Shown piece after piece: positions 50,133 through 59,470 of a stretch of DNA of 64,000 nt. The DNA comes from Arthrobacter_J sp038199985 (GTDB taxonomy: Bacteria; Actinomycetota; Actinomycetes; Actinomycetales; Micrococcaceae). Location of the stretch: positions 32,782 to 96,781 of the forward strand of contig JBBPYK010000088.1 in assembly GCA_038199985.1 (NCBI GenBank), read 5' to 3'. Each line of letters opens with the position of its first letter. Within the stretch, counting starts at the first letter, position 1. The notes below the pieces were generated by a model, which was not told where the DNA came from, did not search any database, and was given only the letters and a program-made list of their open reading frames with translations. Made by a program: the position numbers and the translations under genes.

Positions 50133-51298
50133 CTCGTTAGCAGCGATTCGACCAGGGTATCCGTCTCGTCGGTGAAGACGTAGCAGTCCACGCGCCGGTC
50201 CCCGTTAGACCAGGTTTTCTCTCCGGGGCTCGCCTCGGTCTGCCGGAGCTCGTCGAACTTGCGAACGGCGTCCGCGTTCAAAGCGGCGCCCTCGCAGGTC
50301 TCGGCGGCCTTGACCCGCAGGGCGTCCTTGCCCGGATACTGGGCCTCATCTGGGTAGGTGAAGGTAGCAACCAGCTGCGCGTTGTGCGGGGTGTCGCAGG
50401 TGACTACGTTGACCTCGCTGTTGATGTCCTCAAAGCCCTGAAGGCACTGCCCCTCCTGTAAATCGAGCGGGCTGACCTCCTGGGCGATGACACCTTCTGT
50501 CCCTCCTTGAGCAGAGTCGCCGGCTTTCCCACTGAGAAGGTTCACTACAATGAAGATAATCAGCGCCAGCGCAGCCAGAATGGCCAGTCCCACCAGTATG
50601 AGTGGAAGGTAGTTGGTCTTCACCGGGGCGCTGTGATTTCCCCGTGGTCGCTGCTTCGGTGCATCCTGGCCGGGGGAGCTCTGGCCAGGTGGCGCCGATG
50701 ACGAGGGCGTCCAACCGGATGCGCTCCCGCCAGCGCCCATGTGCGCGGCAGGCTTACTGCGCGGCGGGGACTGTTGCGAGTTCATGGTCTCCTCAGGAGT
50801 GTCTGCACCTTCAGGTGGGGTGCTGCCTTCGTTGACCTTATCGACGTCGTCAGGCGGTGGTGAGTCTGCACCCGGATCGTTATCCGACGATCCTTTTGCT
50901 GTCGAGCCTGTCAACCCGGCGACCGGAGCGCCACCAGCAAGACGGCCTGCTTTTTCGGCTTCTTTGGCTACTCTGCGCGCTTCTTCGGCAACCGCATGGA
51001 GCTCTGCAGCGTCAGCCGTGTCGCCACTGATTTCGACGGCGGCAAGCGAGGGCTCCTGAAGCACCACGTCCTCGGACGTGACAGAAAGTTCGGGCTCAAC
51101 GCCAACGGCGGCGTCGTCGACTCTGGTTTCGTTGGAGAAAATGACGTCCCACTGCTTCGCATCAGTTTCTGATGGAAGCCATTCCGGCGCATCTGAGAGC
51201 GCCGCCAGGCTGGTTAGTCCTTCTTCATCACCCGCCGAATTTGTTGCGGAGTCTGCAGCAGGCTTCGCGTCATTATCTTCGCTTTTCTTGTTGTTCAT
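50129..51298 (-). CDS. Septum-formation-domain membrane protein
   Basis: A 389-residue protein. A long, acidic, Ser/Pro/Ala-rich cytoplasmic region (about 1-230) is followed by one membrane segment at about 236-258 ('YLPLILVGLAILAALALIIF'). The extracytoplasmic domain has cysteines at 'EGQCLQGF', 'VVTCDTPHNAQ', 'AETCEGA' and 'RVDCYVF', the pattern of the Septum_form domain (CxxpHxaev). Its exact role is unknown in this family. It converges on clpB with overlapping stops. Confidence 0.82.
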   Translation of the reverse strand: MNNKKSEDNDAKPAADSATNSAGDEEGLTSLAALSDAPEWLPSETDAKQWDVIFSNETRVDDAAVGVEPELSVTSEDVVLQEPSLAAVEISGDTADAAELHAVAEEARRVAKEAEKAGRLAGGAPVAGLTGSTAKGSSDNDPGADSPPPDDVDKVNEGSTPPEGADTPEETMNSQQSPPRSKPAAHMGAGGSASGWTPSSSAPPGQSSPGQDAPKQRPRGNHSAPVKTNYLPLILVGLAILAALALIIFIVVNLLSGKAGDSAQGGTEGVIAQEVSPLDLQEGQCLQGFEDINSEVNVVTCDTPHNAQLVATFTYPDEAQYPGKDALRVKAAETCEGAALNADAVRKFDELRQTEASPGEKTWSNGDRRVDCYVFTDETDTLVESLLTS

Positions 51299-51566
51299 AG
51301 TGGACTGCGGCCTTCCCCGAGGTGCTCTGTCAGAGATGTGTTGAACATCGCCCTGACAACGACTTTATCCAAGATTGCGCGTGAATCGCGGATATCTCAA
51401 AGCGGTTCGCACCGGTCGCTTCAGGGGGCGTGGTTGTTGCGCATCAGAGGGGGAAAACATGTACCCTAGAGATACGACAGAATTGATCAGATATTCCGGG
51501 GCCGCAACGCCTACGGCCTAGTGCCAGTTGCCCACCTCCGGATCGACGTAAAAAGGGGGTCACGCC

Positions 51567-51794
51567 ATGGGGCGCGGCCGTCAAAAGGCAAAAGCTACAA
51601 AGCAGGCACGGGACATCAAGTACTTCAGTCCCGCGACCGACTACTCGGCGCTCCAGCGTGAGCTGGATGCCAAGGGTCACAGTTCCTCGTCCTATGCAGA
51701 GGGTCCACCAGAACCGGACTACTCAGATTATGCAGATAAGTACGCGGACACGTATGTGGAGGAAGAAGAAGACGGTACTCGCCGCATCGGCTGA
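51567..51794 (+). CDS. DUF3073 protein
   Basis: A 75-residue protein with the family signature 'MGRGRQKAKATKQARDIKYF' at its N-terminus and an acidic C-terminus ('YVEEEEDGTRRIG'). DUF3073 is conserved across actinobacteria with no known function. GGGGGTC near the ATG gives the ribosome-binding site. The 268-base gap before it has no clear features. Confidence 0.93.
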   Translation: MGRGRQKAKATKQARDIKYFSPATDYSALQRELDAKGHSSSSYAEGPPEPDYSDYADKYADTYVEEEEDGTRRIG

Positions 51795-51843
51795 TCACCG
51801 TCTAACCATTCTCCGCAAGAGCTAACGCCGAAACGACGCGAGC

Positions 51844-51882
51844 AGCGGTGTATCCAGGACTAACCTCCGGACACACCGCTTT
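51844..51882. terminator. Hairpin between DUF3073 and purM
   Basis: AGCGGTGT (51844-51851) and ACACCGCT (51873-51880) pair, extended imperfectly by ATCC/GGAC. It separates converging transcripts; no long U tract. Confidence 0.45.
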
Positions 51883-51993
51883 AGCTCGTTAACAGCCACT
51901 TTCTGCGGGCCACGGTTGGCCGAGCGCCCATTGGTCACTAGTGGTGGGTTCCTCGGGTTTGAATCGACAACGAATGACCAAAGGTCACCCCGT

Positions 51994-53127
51994 TCAGGCG
52001 AAGTTTCCGACCATCCGCACGGATCCGCCGTTGACGCCCTTGGCACCCTGTACGTAGTCCGGTCCGTCCGTGGATTTGCTAGTGTCTGCATCTGCAACCC
52101 TACCCATGACCCAAGAGGGTACGCCGCGAGAGTTCAGCCGGGCAACAGCGGCATCTGCGGCTTCTGCCGACACGATCGCGACCATCCCGACGCCGAGGTT
52201 CAGCGTTCTTTCCAAGTCCGGGAGCGGCACATTACCGAGTTGGGAGACCAGACTGAAGACAGGGGGTAGAGACCAGGTACCGCGGTCAACCGTGGCTTCA
52301 AGGCCTTGAGGCAACACGCGGGCGAGGTTCGCAGCGAGGCCGCCGCCTGTGACATGGCTGAATCCGTGCACTGCTGCAGCTTCCGACACGGGGAACTGGC
52401 GTGCCAGATCCAAACAGTCAGCGGCATAAACACGGGTGGGCTCCAGTAGCTCTTCGCCGAGCGTGCGGCCGAGCTCGGAGACTTGACGGTCCAGTTGCCA
52501 CCCGGCGTGGTTAATGACGCGGCGCACCAGGGAGTAGCCGTTTGAGTGAATGCCGGAGGAAGCCATCCCAATGACCACATCTCCTGCGCGTACCCGCTCT
52601 GGCCCCAAGAGCCTGTCTGCCTCGACAACACCTGTTGCTGCTCCGGCGACGTCGTACTCATGCTCACCCAGAAGTCCAGGATGTTCGGCGGTTTCTCCGC
52701 CGACCAGAGCTGTGCCAGCAACGGAACATGCGGCGGCGATTCCTCGCACGATATCCGCGATCCGCTGGGGGTCCACCTTGCCGCAGGCAATGTAGTCAGT
52801 CATGAACAGAGGCTCCGCACCGACCACCACTATGTCGTCTACGACCATGCCCACCAGATCAAAGCCGATGGTGTCGTGGATGTCCATGGCCTGAGCAATG
52901 GCAACTTTGGTGCCCACACCGTCAGTAGACGTGGCCAGAAGCGGCTGACGGTATGTGAGGAGCCGAGAGACGTCGAACAATCCTGCGAAGCCGCCGAAGC
53001 CACCGAATACGCTTGCGTTATGAGTGGCCTTCACCGCGTCCTTCATCAGGTCCACCGCACGGTCTCCGGCCTCGACGTCGACGCCCGCGGAGGCATAGGT
53101 GATCTGGCTGGCGGATTGCTGGCTCAT
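51994..53127 (-). CDS. purM: Phosphoribosylformylglycinamidine cyclo-ligase
   Basis: A 377-residue AIR synthetase for step 5 of purine synthesis: FGAM plus ATP gives AIR. Motifs include 'ITYASAGVDVEAGDRAV', 'STDGVGTKVAIAQAM', 'GMVVDDIVVVGAEPLFMTDYIACGK' region and 'GGETAEHPG'. Length fits the family. Its ATG overlaps the purF stop by four bases. The C-terminus has a Glu/Asp/Gly tail extending 15 residues beyond the usual end. Confidence 0.96.
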   Translation of the reverse strand: MSQQSASQITYASAGVDVEAGDRAVDLMKDAVKATHNASVFGGFGGFAGLFDVSRLLTYRQPLLATSTDGVGTKVAIAQAMDIHDTIGFDLVGMVVDDIVVVGAEPLFMTDYIACGKVDPQRIADIVRGIAAACSVAGTALVGGETAEHPGLLGEHEYDVAGAATGVVEADRLLGPERVRAGDVVIGMASSGIHSNGYSLVRRVINHAGWQLDRQVSELGRTLGEELLEPTRVYAADCLDLARQFPVSEAAAVHGFSHVTGGGLAANLARVLPQGLEATVDRGTWSLPPVFSLVSQLGNVPLPDLERTLNLGVGMVAIVSAEAADAAVARLNSRGVPSWVMGRVADADTSKSTDGPDYVQGAKGVNGGSVRMVGNFA

Positions 53128-54725
53128 ACGGATTCTCTCTTGTCAGCTTCGGTCAGGAACTCGTCGAATTCGGCGTCCGGCCCAGGATCGCACCCGGTGG
53201 CGCCCGGCTTTTCCGCTGGATCGACCGTCGGGTCAACGACGGGATTGGTGGCAGCATCCGTGGTGCCACGTTCCAAAAGGTTCTTGCCGCGGCGTTCCTC
53301 GGACGGGAGCTCGATGGGGTACTCACCGGTGAAGCACGCTGTGCAGAGATTCTTCCGGGGCTGGCGCGTGGCTTCGATCATGCCTTCCGCGGAGAGGTAC
53401 GCCAGACTGTCGGCGCCGATTGATGCAGCAATCTCTGCTGCATTGGCACCATTGGCAATGAGCTCGGCCCGGGACGCAAAGTCGATTCCGTAGAAGCACG
53501 GCCACTGGATGGGTGGTGAGGAGATCTTCACGTGTACTTCGGCGGCACCCACTTCGCGCAGCATGCGCACTACGGCACGCTGGGTGTTGCCTCGGACAAT
53601 TGAGTCATCGACAACGATGACGCGCTTGCCGCGGATGACGGTTTCAAGCGGGTTGAGCTTCAGCTTGATGCCCAACTGCCGCAGCGTTTGACTGGGCTGG
53701 ATGAACGTTCGACCAACGTAGGCGTTCTTCACGAAACCGTGGGCGAACGGGATGCCGGATGCCTCGGCGAAGCCAACGGCTGCAGGCGTACCAGATTCAG
53801 GAACAGGGATGACGACGTCGGCTTCCGCCGCATTCTCGCGTGCGAGTTGGCGGCCCATTTCCACCCGCGATTCGTAGACGGAGCGGCCACTGAGGACAGC
53901 GTCTGGGCGAGCCAGATAAACGTATTCGAAGACGCAGGACGCCGGCGTCGGCTTGGCGAAGCGCTCAGAGCGAATGCCGTCCTCGTCAATGGCGATGAAC
54001 TCGCCCGGCTCGATGTCGCGGATGTAGCTGGCGCCAACGGTCGCTAGAGCGGAGCCCTCGGAGGCAACAACCCAGCCGCGTTCCAGGCGCCCAAGGACGA
54101 GGGGACGGACGCCGTGCGGATCCCGTGCCGCGTAGAGAGTTCCTTCATCCATGAAAACGAAGCAGAACGCGCCAACAATTTTGGGAAGAAGCTCCAGCGC
54201 GGTCTCTTCCAGGGTCTGGCCGTCGTCGCCCGCAAGTAGAGCCGTCACGAGGGCCGTGTCCGTGGTGTTTCCCTGCGCCAATTCACCGCTGCGCGGCTTG
54301 CCATGGCGTTCGATCACCATGTCGTAGAGGTCTGCGGAGTTGGTGAGGTTGCCGTTGTGGGCCAGCGCGACGGCGCCCTGGGAGGTCGCGCCAAGGGTGG
54401 GCTGGGCATTGGACCAGTGGGATGAGCCGGTGGTCGAGTAGCGACAGTGGCCGACGGCGATGTGCCCGATCAGGGTATTGAGCGTGCTTTCGTCGAAGAC
54501 CTGAGATACGAGGCCCATGTCCTTGTATACGCGGATGCGCTCGCCGTCGCCGGTAGCTATTCCGGCTGATTCCTGACCACGATGTTGCAACGCGTACAGA
54601 CCGTAGTAGGTGAGTTTCGCGACCTCTTCGCCGGGAGCCCAGACACCGAATACGCCACAGGCATCCTGTGGGCCCTTTTCGCCGGGGTTGAGGTCATGAG
54701 TGAGCATTCCATCGCCGCGCGCCAT
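53124..54725 (-). CDS. purF: Amidophosphoribosyltransferase
   Basis: A 533-residue enzyme for the first step of purine synthesis. The propeptide ends before the catalytic Cys in 'GPQDACGVFGVW', so cleavage is expected before it. The glutaminase domain has 'HRGQESAGIAT'. The PRPP loop reads 'VIVVDDSIVRGNTQR'. A C-terminal extension of about 60 residues after 'NLCTACFTGEYPIEL' is Asp/Pro-rich. The ATG at 54725 lies 12 bases after the small membrane protein gene. Confidence 0.96.
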   Translation of the reverse strand: MARGDGMLTHDLNPGEKGPQDACGVFGVWAPGEEVAKLTYYGLYALQHRGQESAGIATGDGERIRVYKDMGLVSQVFDESTLNTLIGHIAVGHCRYSTTGSSHWSNAQPTLGATSQGAVALAHNGNLTNSADLYDMVIERHGKPRSGELAQGNTTDTALVTALLAGDDGQTLEETALELLPKIVGAFCFVFMDEGTLYAARDPHGVRPLVLGRLERGWVVASEGSALATVGASYIRDIEPGEFIAIDEDGIRSERFAKPTPASCVFEYVYLARPDAVLSGRSVYESRVEMGRQLARENAAEADVVIPVPESGTPAAVGFAEASGIPFAHGFVKNAYVGRTFIQPSQTLRQLGIKLKLNPLETVIRGKRVIVVDDSIVRGNTQRAVVRMLREVGAAEVHVKISSPPIQWPCFYGIDFASRAELIANGANAAEIAASIGADSLAYLSAEGMIEATRQPRKNLCTACFTGEYPIELPSEERRGKNLLERGTTDAATNPVVDPTVDPAEKPGATGCDPGPDAEFDEFLTEADKRESV

Positions 54726-54737
54726 GTGCTTATTCTC

Positions 54738-55049
54738 TCACGAAGGAGGGGAGGTTTGGTCTTCTTCTTCATTGATGGCTTCAAAGGTCGCTTCGCGTGA
54801 CTTTCGTATGCTGATACGGTCCAGAATCAGCGCGGCCAACGCTCCAACTGCCACACCGGGTACGGCAAGGATTGCGGTGAAGAAACCCAGAATGGCAAAC
54901 CGGCTGTGCTCTGCGCTCTCGGGTCCAGTCAGGGCAAAAATCATGGCGACAATGAATGCGAGCATGACGCCGAGCGCCAGGAAGACACCGAACTTGGGTG
55001 CACGCCGGACGGTGACCTGACGGCGTTGCGGTATCTGCGATTCACTCAT
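54738..55049 (-). CDS. Small membrane protein
   Basis: A 103-residue protein with two hydrophobic segments (about 20-45 and 50-75), a basic N-terminus and an acidic C-terminus. The pattern 'RRAPKFGVFLALGV' recurs in actinobacterial proteins encoded between a sterol-carrier-like gene and purF; I know no function. Start overlaps the preceding stop by ATGA. Confidence 0.75.
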   Translation of the reverse strand: MSESQIPQRRQVTVRRAPKFGVFLALGVMLAFIVAMIFALTGPESAEHSRFAILGFFTAILAVPGVAVGALAALILDRISIRKSREATFEAINEEEDQTSPPS

Positions 55050-55435
55050 TCGCTAATTCTATCGTCTGTAGAAGGGAACAGGGGCAGCACCTCTGCCAGT
55101 CCAGATCGTTGACCAGAGGCAGCAACTTTGCCAGCGCCCACGGCGTCCGCCCATGTGGTGTTGCCGGTCACCAAAGCCAACCAGGTGCCGGCGTCGGTTT
55201 CGACGACGTTGGGCGGTGTTCCGCGAGTATGGCGTGGGCCCTCGATGCACTGGGTGACACCGTAGGGCGGCACCCGGACTTCTACGCTGTTGCCCGGTGC
55301 GCGGTACGCGAGCTCCTCCAAGGTGTAGCGGACAGCGGTTGCGGTGGTGTTCCTGTCCGGCAGCGGTACGCTAGCACCGCCCACCGAAGCCAGCGCGGAG
55401 CGACCGTCTGCCGCCGAGATCCGACGTCGTGCCAT
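55046..55435 (-). CDS. Sterol-carrier-like small protein
   Basis: A 129-residue protein, ATG at 55435 (MARRRISAADGRSAL). 'TLEELAYRAPGNSVEVRVPPYGVTQCIEGP' (ELAYRAPGNSVEVRVPPYG) resembles the actinobacterial sterol-carrier-family (SCP2-like) proteins that adjoin purF. The lipid-carrier role is only inferred. Ten bases after the asparaginase stop and four overlapping the next gene, so part of an operon. Confidence 0.75.
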   Translation of the reverse strand: MARRRISAADGRSALASVGGASVPLPDRNTTATAVRYTLEELAYRAPGNSVEVRVPPYGVTQCIEGPRHTRGTPPNVVETDAGTWLALVTGNTTWADAVGAGKVAASGQRSGLAEVLPLFPSTDDRISE

Positions 55436-55445
55436 GACTGCTCTC

Positions 55446-56462
55446 CTAGGCCTGCTGGCGATCCAACTGCGCCATGACAGCACTGCCCAGACGGATTCGT
55501 CCCACAGGTTGGCCCTTGCCGAGTATGGGCCGGACCACCTTGTCCAGTACTGGGCTCACTGCGTCTGCATCGACGGCGCCAGCGGAGACGAGCAGGCTCA
55601 GCGCCACCAGTGTGGCCGCGCGTGGACTGCCATCAAGAATTTTCACGGCGACGGATACGCCCTTTGGGGTGCCCATGATCATGACGCCTTCAGCGCCAAG
55701 TTTCGCGATGATCCCCAGCTCATCCATGACCACGGTGTTTTCAGTGCCCTTGCCCTGAACCGCCCAGGGGTAGTCCAGCATGGCCGTCGCGACCGTGGCG
55801 GCACGCGCGTTGCTCGCCTTGTTCGAGGGTGCCTTCGCCAACCGTGAGACGCCGCGGGCCAGACCCGTGAGTGAGACTGCCCCCACCGGTGCACCGCAAC
55901 CGTCAATCGCGATGTGCTCCACCTTTTCGCCGGTGAATTCTTCGATGACTTCCATCACCCGCTGCTGCAAGGGGTGATTGGGCTCAAGATAGGTTTTGGT
56001 GTCCCACCCGTTTTCGACGCAGGCCCAGAGGAATGCCGCATGTTTGCCGGAGCAGTTGAACGCCACCCGCTGTTTGCCCTTTTCGGTGCGGACCAGCCAG
56101 TTACGTGCTTCTTCGTCCTGCGGCCAGTCCGCTGGGCACTGCAGATCTTCTTCGGTGAGGCCCGCGCCGGAGAGCATGCTGCGGACAACGTCCATGTGCT
56201 CGTGGGAGCCTACGTGGCTTGCAGCAGCCAAGGCCACTTGCGCCCCACGCAGCGGAACGCCGGACTGCATGGAGGCAATAGCCTGAAACGGCTTCAACGT
56301 GGAGCGCGGAAAAATGGGCGCGTTGATGTCTCCCAGTTCAGTCACCACGTCTCCGTCCGCGGACATGACGACGGCAGAACCTATGTGACGGGATTCGATG
56401 AATCCATTGCGCTCGACGACGGCGAGCTCAACAGCGTTGGCAGCAGTGAAAGTTTCAGGCAT
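55446..56462 (-). CDS. L-asparaginase (R. etli AnsA-like)
   Basis: A 338-residue enzyme of the asparaginase II family distinct from the E. coli type. The pattern 'PRSTLKPFQAIASM', 'ASHVGSHEHMDVVRSML' and 'FNCSGKHAAFLWAC' (SGKHA) marks it. The active site in this family uses the Ser-Lys pair of 'SxxK' in RSTLK. It hydrolyses asparagine to aspartate and ammonia. It starts the minus-strand operon asparaginase / SCP-like / membrane protein / purF / purM. Confidence 0.88.
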   Translation of the reverse strand: MPETFTAANAVELAVVERNGFIESRHIGSAVVMSADGDVVTELGDINAPIFPRSTLKPFQAIASMQSGVPLRGAQVALAAASHVGSHEHMDVVRSMLSGAGLTEEDLQCPADWPQDEEARNWLVRTEKGKQRVAFNCSGKHAAFLWACVENGWDTKTYLEPNHPLQQRVMEVIEEFTGEKVEHIAIDGCGAPVGAVSLTGLARGVSRLAKAPSNKASNARAATVATAMLDYPWAVQGKGTENTVVMDELGIIAKLGAEGVMIMGTPKGVSVAVKILDGSPRAATLVALSLLVSAGAVDADAVSPVLDKVVRPILGKGQPVGRIRLGSAVMAQLDRQQA

Positions 56463-56477
56463 GTTTCCAGTCTAGGG

Positions 56478-58013
56478 TTACTCGGCGGTGAACTGGACGG
56501 TCTGCCAACCGGAGGCGCCATCGGGGACCGTGTCGGCGCGCTTGTCGGTCTGTAGACCGTTGACCGCATCTGTTGCCCGCGTCCGCAACGTGTGGAGCCC
56601 GGCATCGACGGTGACGGAATGATGCCACTGCCGCCAGGTGTCCAAAGAAGCTTCCGCGTTGAGCGTGACCTTCTCCCAGTCGCCACCGTCGAGCTGTACT
56701 TCCACTGCGGAAATACCGCGGGTTTGAGCCCAGGCAGTGCCTCCGATGGCAACTTTGCCTGCGGGGACTTTCTGGAACGATGAGGGCACCTCAAGGCGCG
56801 ACATGGTTTTGATGGGACCGCGCTCTGACCACCCGCGTTCTGTCCAATAGGCCGTCTTCTTATCGAATCGGGTAACTTCCAGCTCGATGACCCATTTGGT
56901 AGCCGAGACAAATCCGTAGAGTCCCGGGACAACCATCCGCACCGGATAGCCGTGCTCCAGCGGGAGAGGCTTGTCATTCATTCCAACGGCGAGGATCGCG
57001 TTGCGGTCATCTTGCAGCACTTCGATGGGGGTGGATGCGCTGAACCCGTCGATGCTGGTCGAGAGCACCATGTCCGCGTCCTTCTGTGGCCGCGCTCGTT
57101 CGAGAACTTTACGCAACGGGTAACCGAGCCACTTCGCATTGCCTGCGAGATCCCCACCCAGCGGGTTGGACACACAGGTAAGGGTCACGAATGTTTCCAG
57201 CAGATCGGCGTCGAGTAGCTCTTGGAAATTCATGGTGAACTCTTCCTCCACCATGCCGTGCACCCGCAGCTCCCACGTCTGGGCGTCTACCTGTGGAACG
57301 CTCAGCGCTGTGTCAATGCGGTAAAAGTCCTTGTTGGGGGTCTGCCAAGGCGCTACGCCCTCGATATCGGGGTGGAGGTTAGCAGGCAGCGGCGGCGCGG
57401 ATTTGCTGGGCCTGGGGAGCTTCAACGCATCGCGGAAATCGAGAACATTTCGCCTCGCCGCGCCCAGGACGCGCCCTCCACCGGCGGCAACCAGTGCGAC
57501 GGCGGTCGATACGCCCGCGGCAACAAAGAACTTGCGTCGTGTGGAGCCTGGCTCAGAAGCGTCAGCGTCGTCGTCGGCTTTGAGATTGTTGATCATCCAG
57601 CGAAGGGCAAAAAAGCCAGCCACCGTTCCAACAATAGAAGGTAGCGCGTCTGCCGGTCCGGCTCCTGCCCGGGTGAGGACGCTGGCGACAATGACAATGC
57701 CCAGCACGACAACACCAAGGGCTCCCCACAACCAGCGGCGGAACGCCAGAATACCCAGCACCATGGCCATGACGAGGATCGTCAGCGCCATGCCGACAAA
57801 GAGTGCCGCCTTGTCATTGGTGCCGAACGTCTCGATGGCGAAATCTTTCAACCATCCGGGCGTGAAGTCGATGAATGTAGAGCCCAACGCAATGAGTGGC
57901 GTCGCTCGTGCCGTGAAGAAAGCAGCTACCAGCTCGGCGATTCCGAGCACCACCGCGGCAGCCACCACACCAGAGAGGGCGGGCAGCGCATTGGTCCTCA
58001 AGAGTCTCTTCAT
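56478..58013 (-). CDS. Molybdopterin-dependent oxidoreductase, sulfite-oxidase family, membrane-anchored
   Basis: A 511-residue protein with four or more hydrophobic segments in the first 145 residues, a Tat-like 'STRRKFFVAAGVSTAVALVAAGGG' motif (STRRKFFVAAG, about residue 155), and then the molybdopterin-binding domain. The cofactor cysteine is in 'FVTLTCVSNPLGGDLAGNAKWLG'. The C-terminal Mo-co dimerisation region begins near 'PSSFQKVPAGKVAIGG'. The natural substrate is unknown. ATG at 58013 gives no strong ribosome-binding site. It is divergent from purD. Confidence 0.88.
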   Translation of the reverse strand: MKRLLRTNALPALSGVVAAAVVLGIAELVAAFFTARATPLIALGSTFIDFTPGWLKDFAIETFGTNDKAALFVGMALTILVMAMVLGILAFRRWLWGALGVVVLGIVIVASVLTRAGAGPADALPSIVGTVAGFFALRWMINNLKADDDADASEPGSTRRKFFVAAGVSTAVALVAAGGGRVLGAARRNVLDFRDALKLPRPSKSAPPLPANLHPDIEGVAPWQTPNKDFYRIDTALSVPQVDAQTWELRVHGMVEEEFTMNFQELLDADLLETFVTLTCVSNPLGGDLAGNAKWLGYPLRKVLERARPQKDADMVLSTSIDGFSASTPIEVLQDDRNAILAVGMNDKPLPLEHGYPVRMVVPGLYGFVSATKWVIELEVTRFDKKTAYWTERGWSERGPIKTMSRLEVPSSFQKVPAGKVAIGGTAWAQTRGISAVEVQLDGGDWEKVTLNAEASLDTWRQWHHSVTVDAGLHTLRTRATDAVNGLQTDKRADTVPDGASGWQTVQFTAE

Positions 58014-58105
58014 ACGTGCTATTCGGAGCGCAGGTGCCTTTGGCTTGGTCCCCAGCGCGTTAACAACTTCAGGAGCCGGTTCACCCAAGGGTACGCTTGG
58101 GCCTT

Positions 58106-59470
58106 GTGAAGGTTCTAGTGATCGGCCCAGGCGGCCGCGAACACGCAATTGTCCGTGCACTGCTCCGCGATCCGTACGTTGACGAGGTGCATGCCGCACC
58201 TGGTAACGCAGGAATTGCATCGGATGTGAGCGTCCACCCCGTGGATGCGTCCAACCCGGAAGTCGTGACTCATCTGGCGCGGAAACTCGACGTGCAACTC
58301 GTGGTCGTGGGACCGGAGGCACCGCTGGCTGCCGGTGTGGCCGATGCGTTGCGCGAGGCAGAGATCCCCGTTTTCGGTCCGTCGCGGGAGGCCGCTCAGC
58401 TGGAGGCATCCAAGGCGTTCGCGAAGCAGATCATGGCCGCAGCAAATGTGCCGACGGCGATGGCCCGGGTGGCTACCACTAGCGCTGAAGCTGAAGAAGC
58501 GCTGGACACCTTTGGCGCACCTTATGTTGTCAAGGACGATGGCCTTGCTGCCGGTAAGGGCGTTGTGGTCACCCAGGACCGTGCAATAGCACTGGCGCAT
58601 GCCCAAGACTGCTTCGATGCTGGCGGCACAGTGGTCATCGAGGAGTTCCTCGACGGGCCGGAAGTGTCCCTGTTTGTGCTCTCGGATGGCCGTAACGTGC
58701 TGCCGCTGGCCCTGGCCCAGGACTTCAAGCGAATAGGCGACGACGACGCCGGCCCCAACACCGGTGGGATGGGCGCCTACTCGCCGCTTCCGTGGGCGCC
58801 ATCGAATCTTGTTGATGAAGTCATCAGCCGCGTTGCCCAGCCCACGATCGATGAAATGGCTTGCCGCGGAACGCCTTTCGTCGGCGTTTTGTACTGCGGT
58901 CTGGCCATGACTTCTCGCGGCCTGCGGGTCATCGAGTTCAACGCGCGCTTTGGCGATCCGGAAACTCAAGCTGTTCTGGCCCGGCTGCGCACACCGCTGG
59001 GTGGGCTGCTGTTGGCTGCAGCCACGGGCGAACTCGATGAGGCCGAGCAGTTGCATTGGAGCAATCGGACCGCCGTCGCCGTCGTCGTCGCCTCGGAGAA
59101 CTATCCGGACAAACCGCGAGTCGGGAAGCGCATTCTAGGTCTCGAAGAGGCTGAAGCACTGGAGGATGTCGAGGTGCTGCACGCCGGAACCGCGCTCGAC
59201 GACGAGGGGCACGTCATCAGTGCTGGTGGGCGGGTGCTTGCGGTGGTGGCTCTGGGCGATGGCCTCGACGAAGCCCGTGAGCTCGCCTACAAAGGAGTGA
59301 ACCTGATTGAGCTTCCTGGGTCACAGCACCGCACCGATATTGCGTTGAAGGCATCCAGGGGGCTGGTAGATGTGCCCAGTGCCTCCACTAGGTCTGTGTC
59401 TTTGGATGTCTCTGAATCTTTGGACTCGTCAGTCCCCGCGGGTGTCGTTGCCGAAGGAGGGTTGTTGTGA
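58106..59470 (+). CDS. purD: Phosphoribosylamine-glycine ligase
   Basis: A 454-residue GAR synthetase (GTG start: VKVLVIGPGGREHAIVRAL). It ligates glycine to phosphoribosylamine with ATP. Motifs include 'GPEAPLAAGVADAL', 'YVVKDDGLAAGKGVVV' and 'GRNVLPLALAQDFKRIGDDDAGPNTGGMGAYSP' (NTGGMGAYSP), 'RVIEFNARFGDPE'. The C-terminus has about 40 extra Ser/Val-rich residues. Its TGA overlaps the purC GTG. Confidence 0.96.
   Translation: MKVLVIGPGGREHAIVRALLRDPYVDEVHAAPGNAGIASDVSVHPVDASNPEVVTHLARKLDVQLVVVGPEAPLAAGVADALREAEIPVFGPSREAAQLEASKAFAKQIMAAANVPTAMARVATTSAEAEEALDTFGAPYVVKDDGLAAGKGVVVTQDRAIALAHAQDCFDAGGTVVIEEFLDGPEVSLFVLSDGRNVLPLALAQDFKRIGDDDAGPNTGGMGAYSPLPWAPSNLVDEVISRVAQPTIDEMACRGTPFVGVLYCGLAMTSRGLRVIEFNARFGDPETQAVLARLRTPLGGLLLAAATGELDEAEQLHWSNRTAVAVVVASENYPDKPRVGKRILGLEEAEALEDVEVLHAGTALDDEGHVISAGGRVLAVVALGDGLDEARELAYKGVNLIELPGSQHRTDIALKASRGLVDVPSASTRSVSLDVSESLDSSVPAGVVAEGGLL

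Noticed and set aside
58115..59056. 313-residue open frame opposite purD
   Set aside because: Antisense shadow of a highly conserved gene, with Cys/His-rich low-plausibility sequence.
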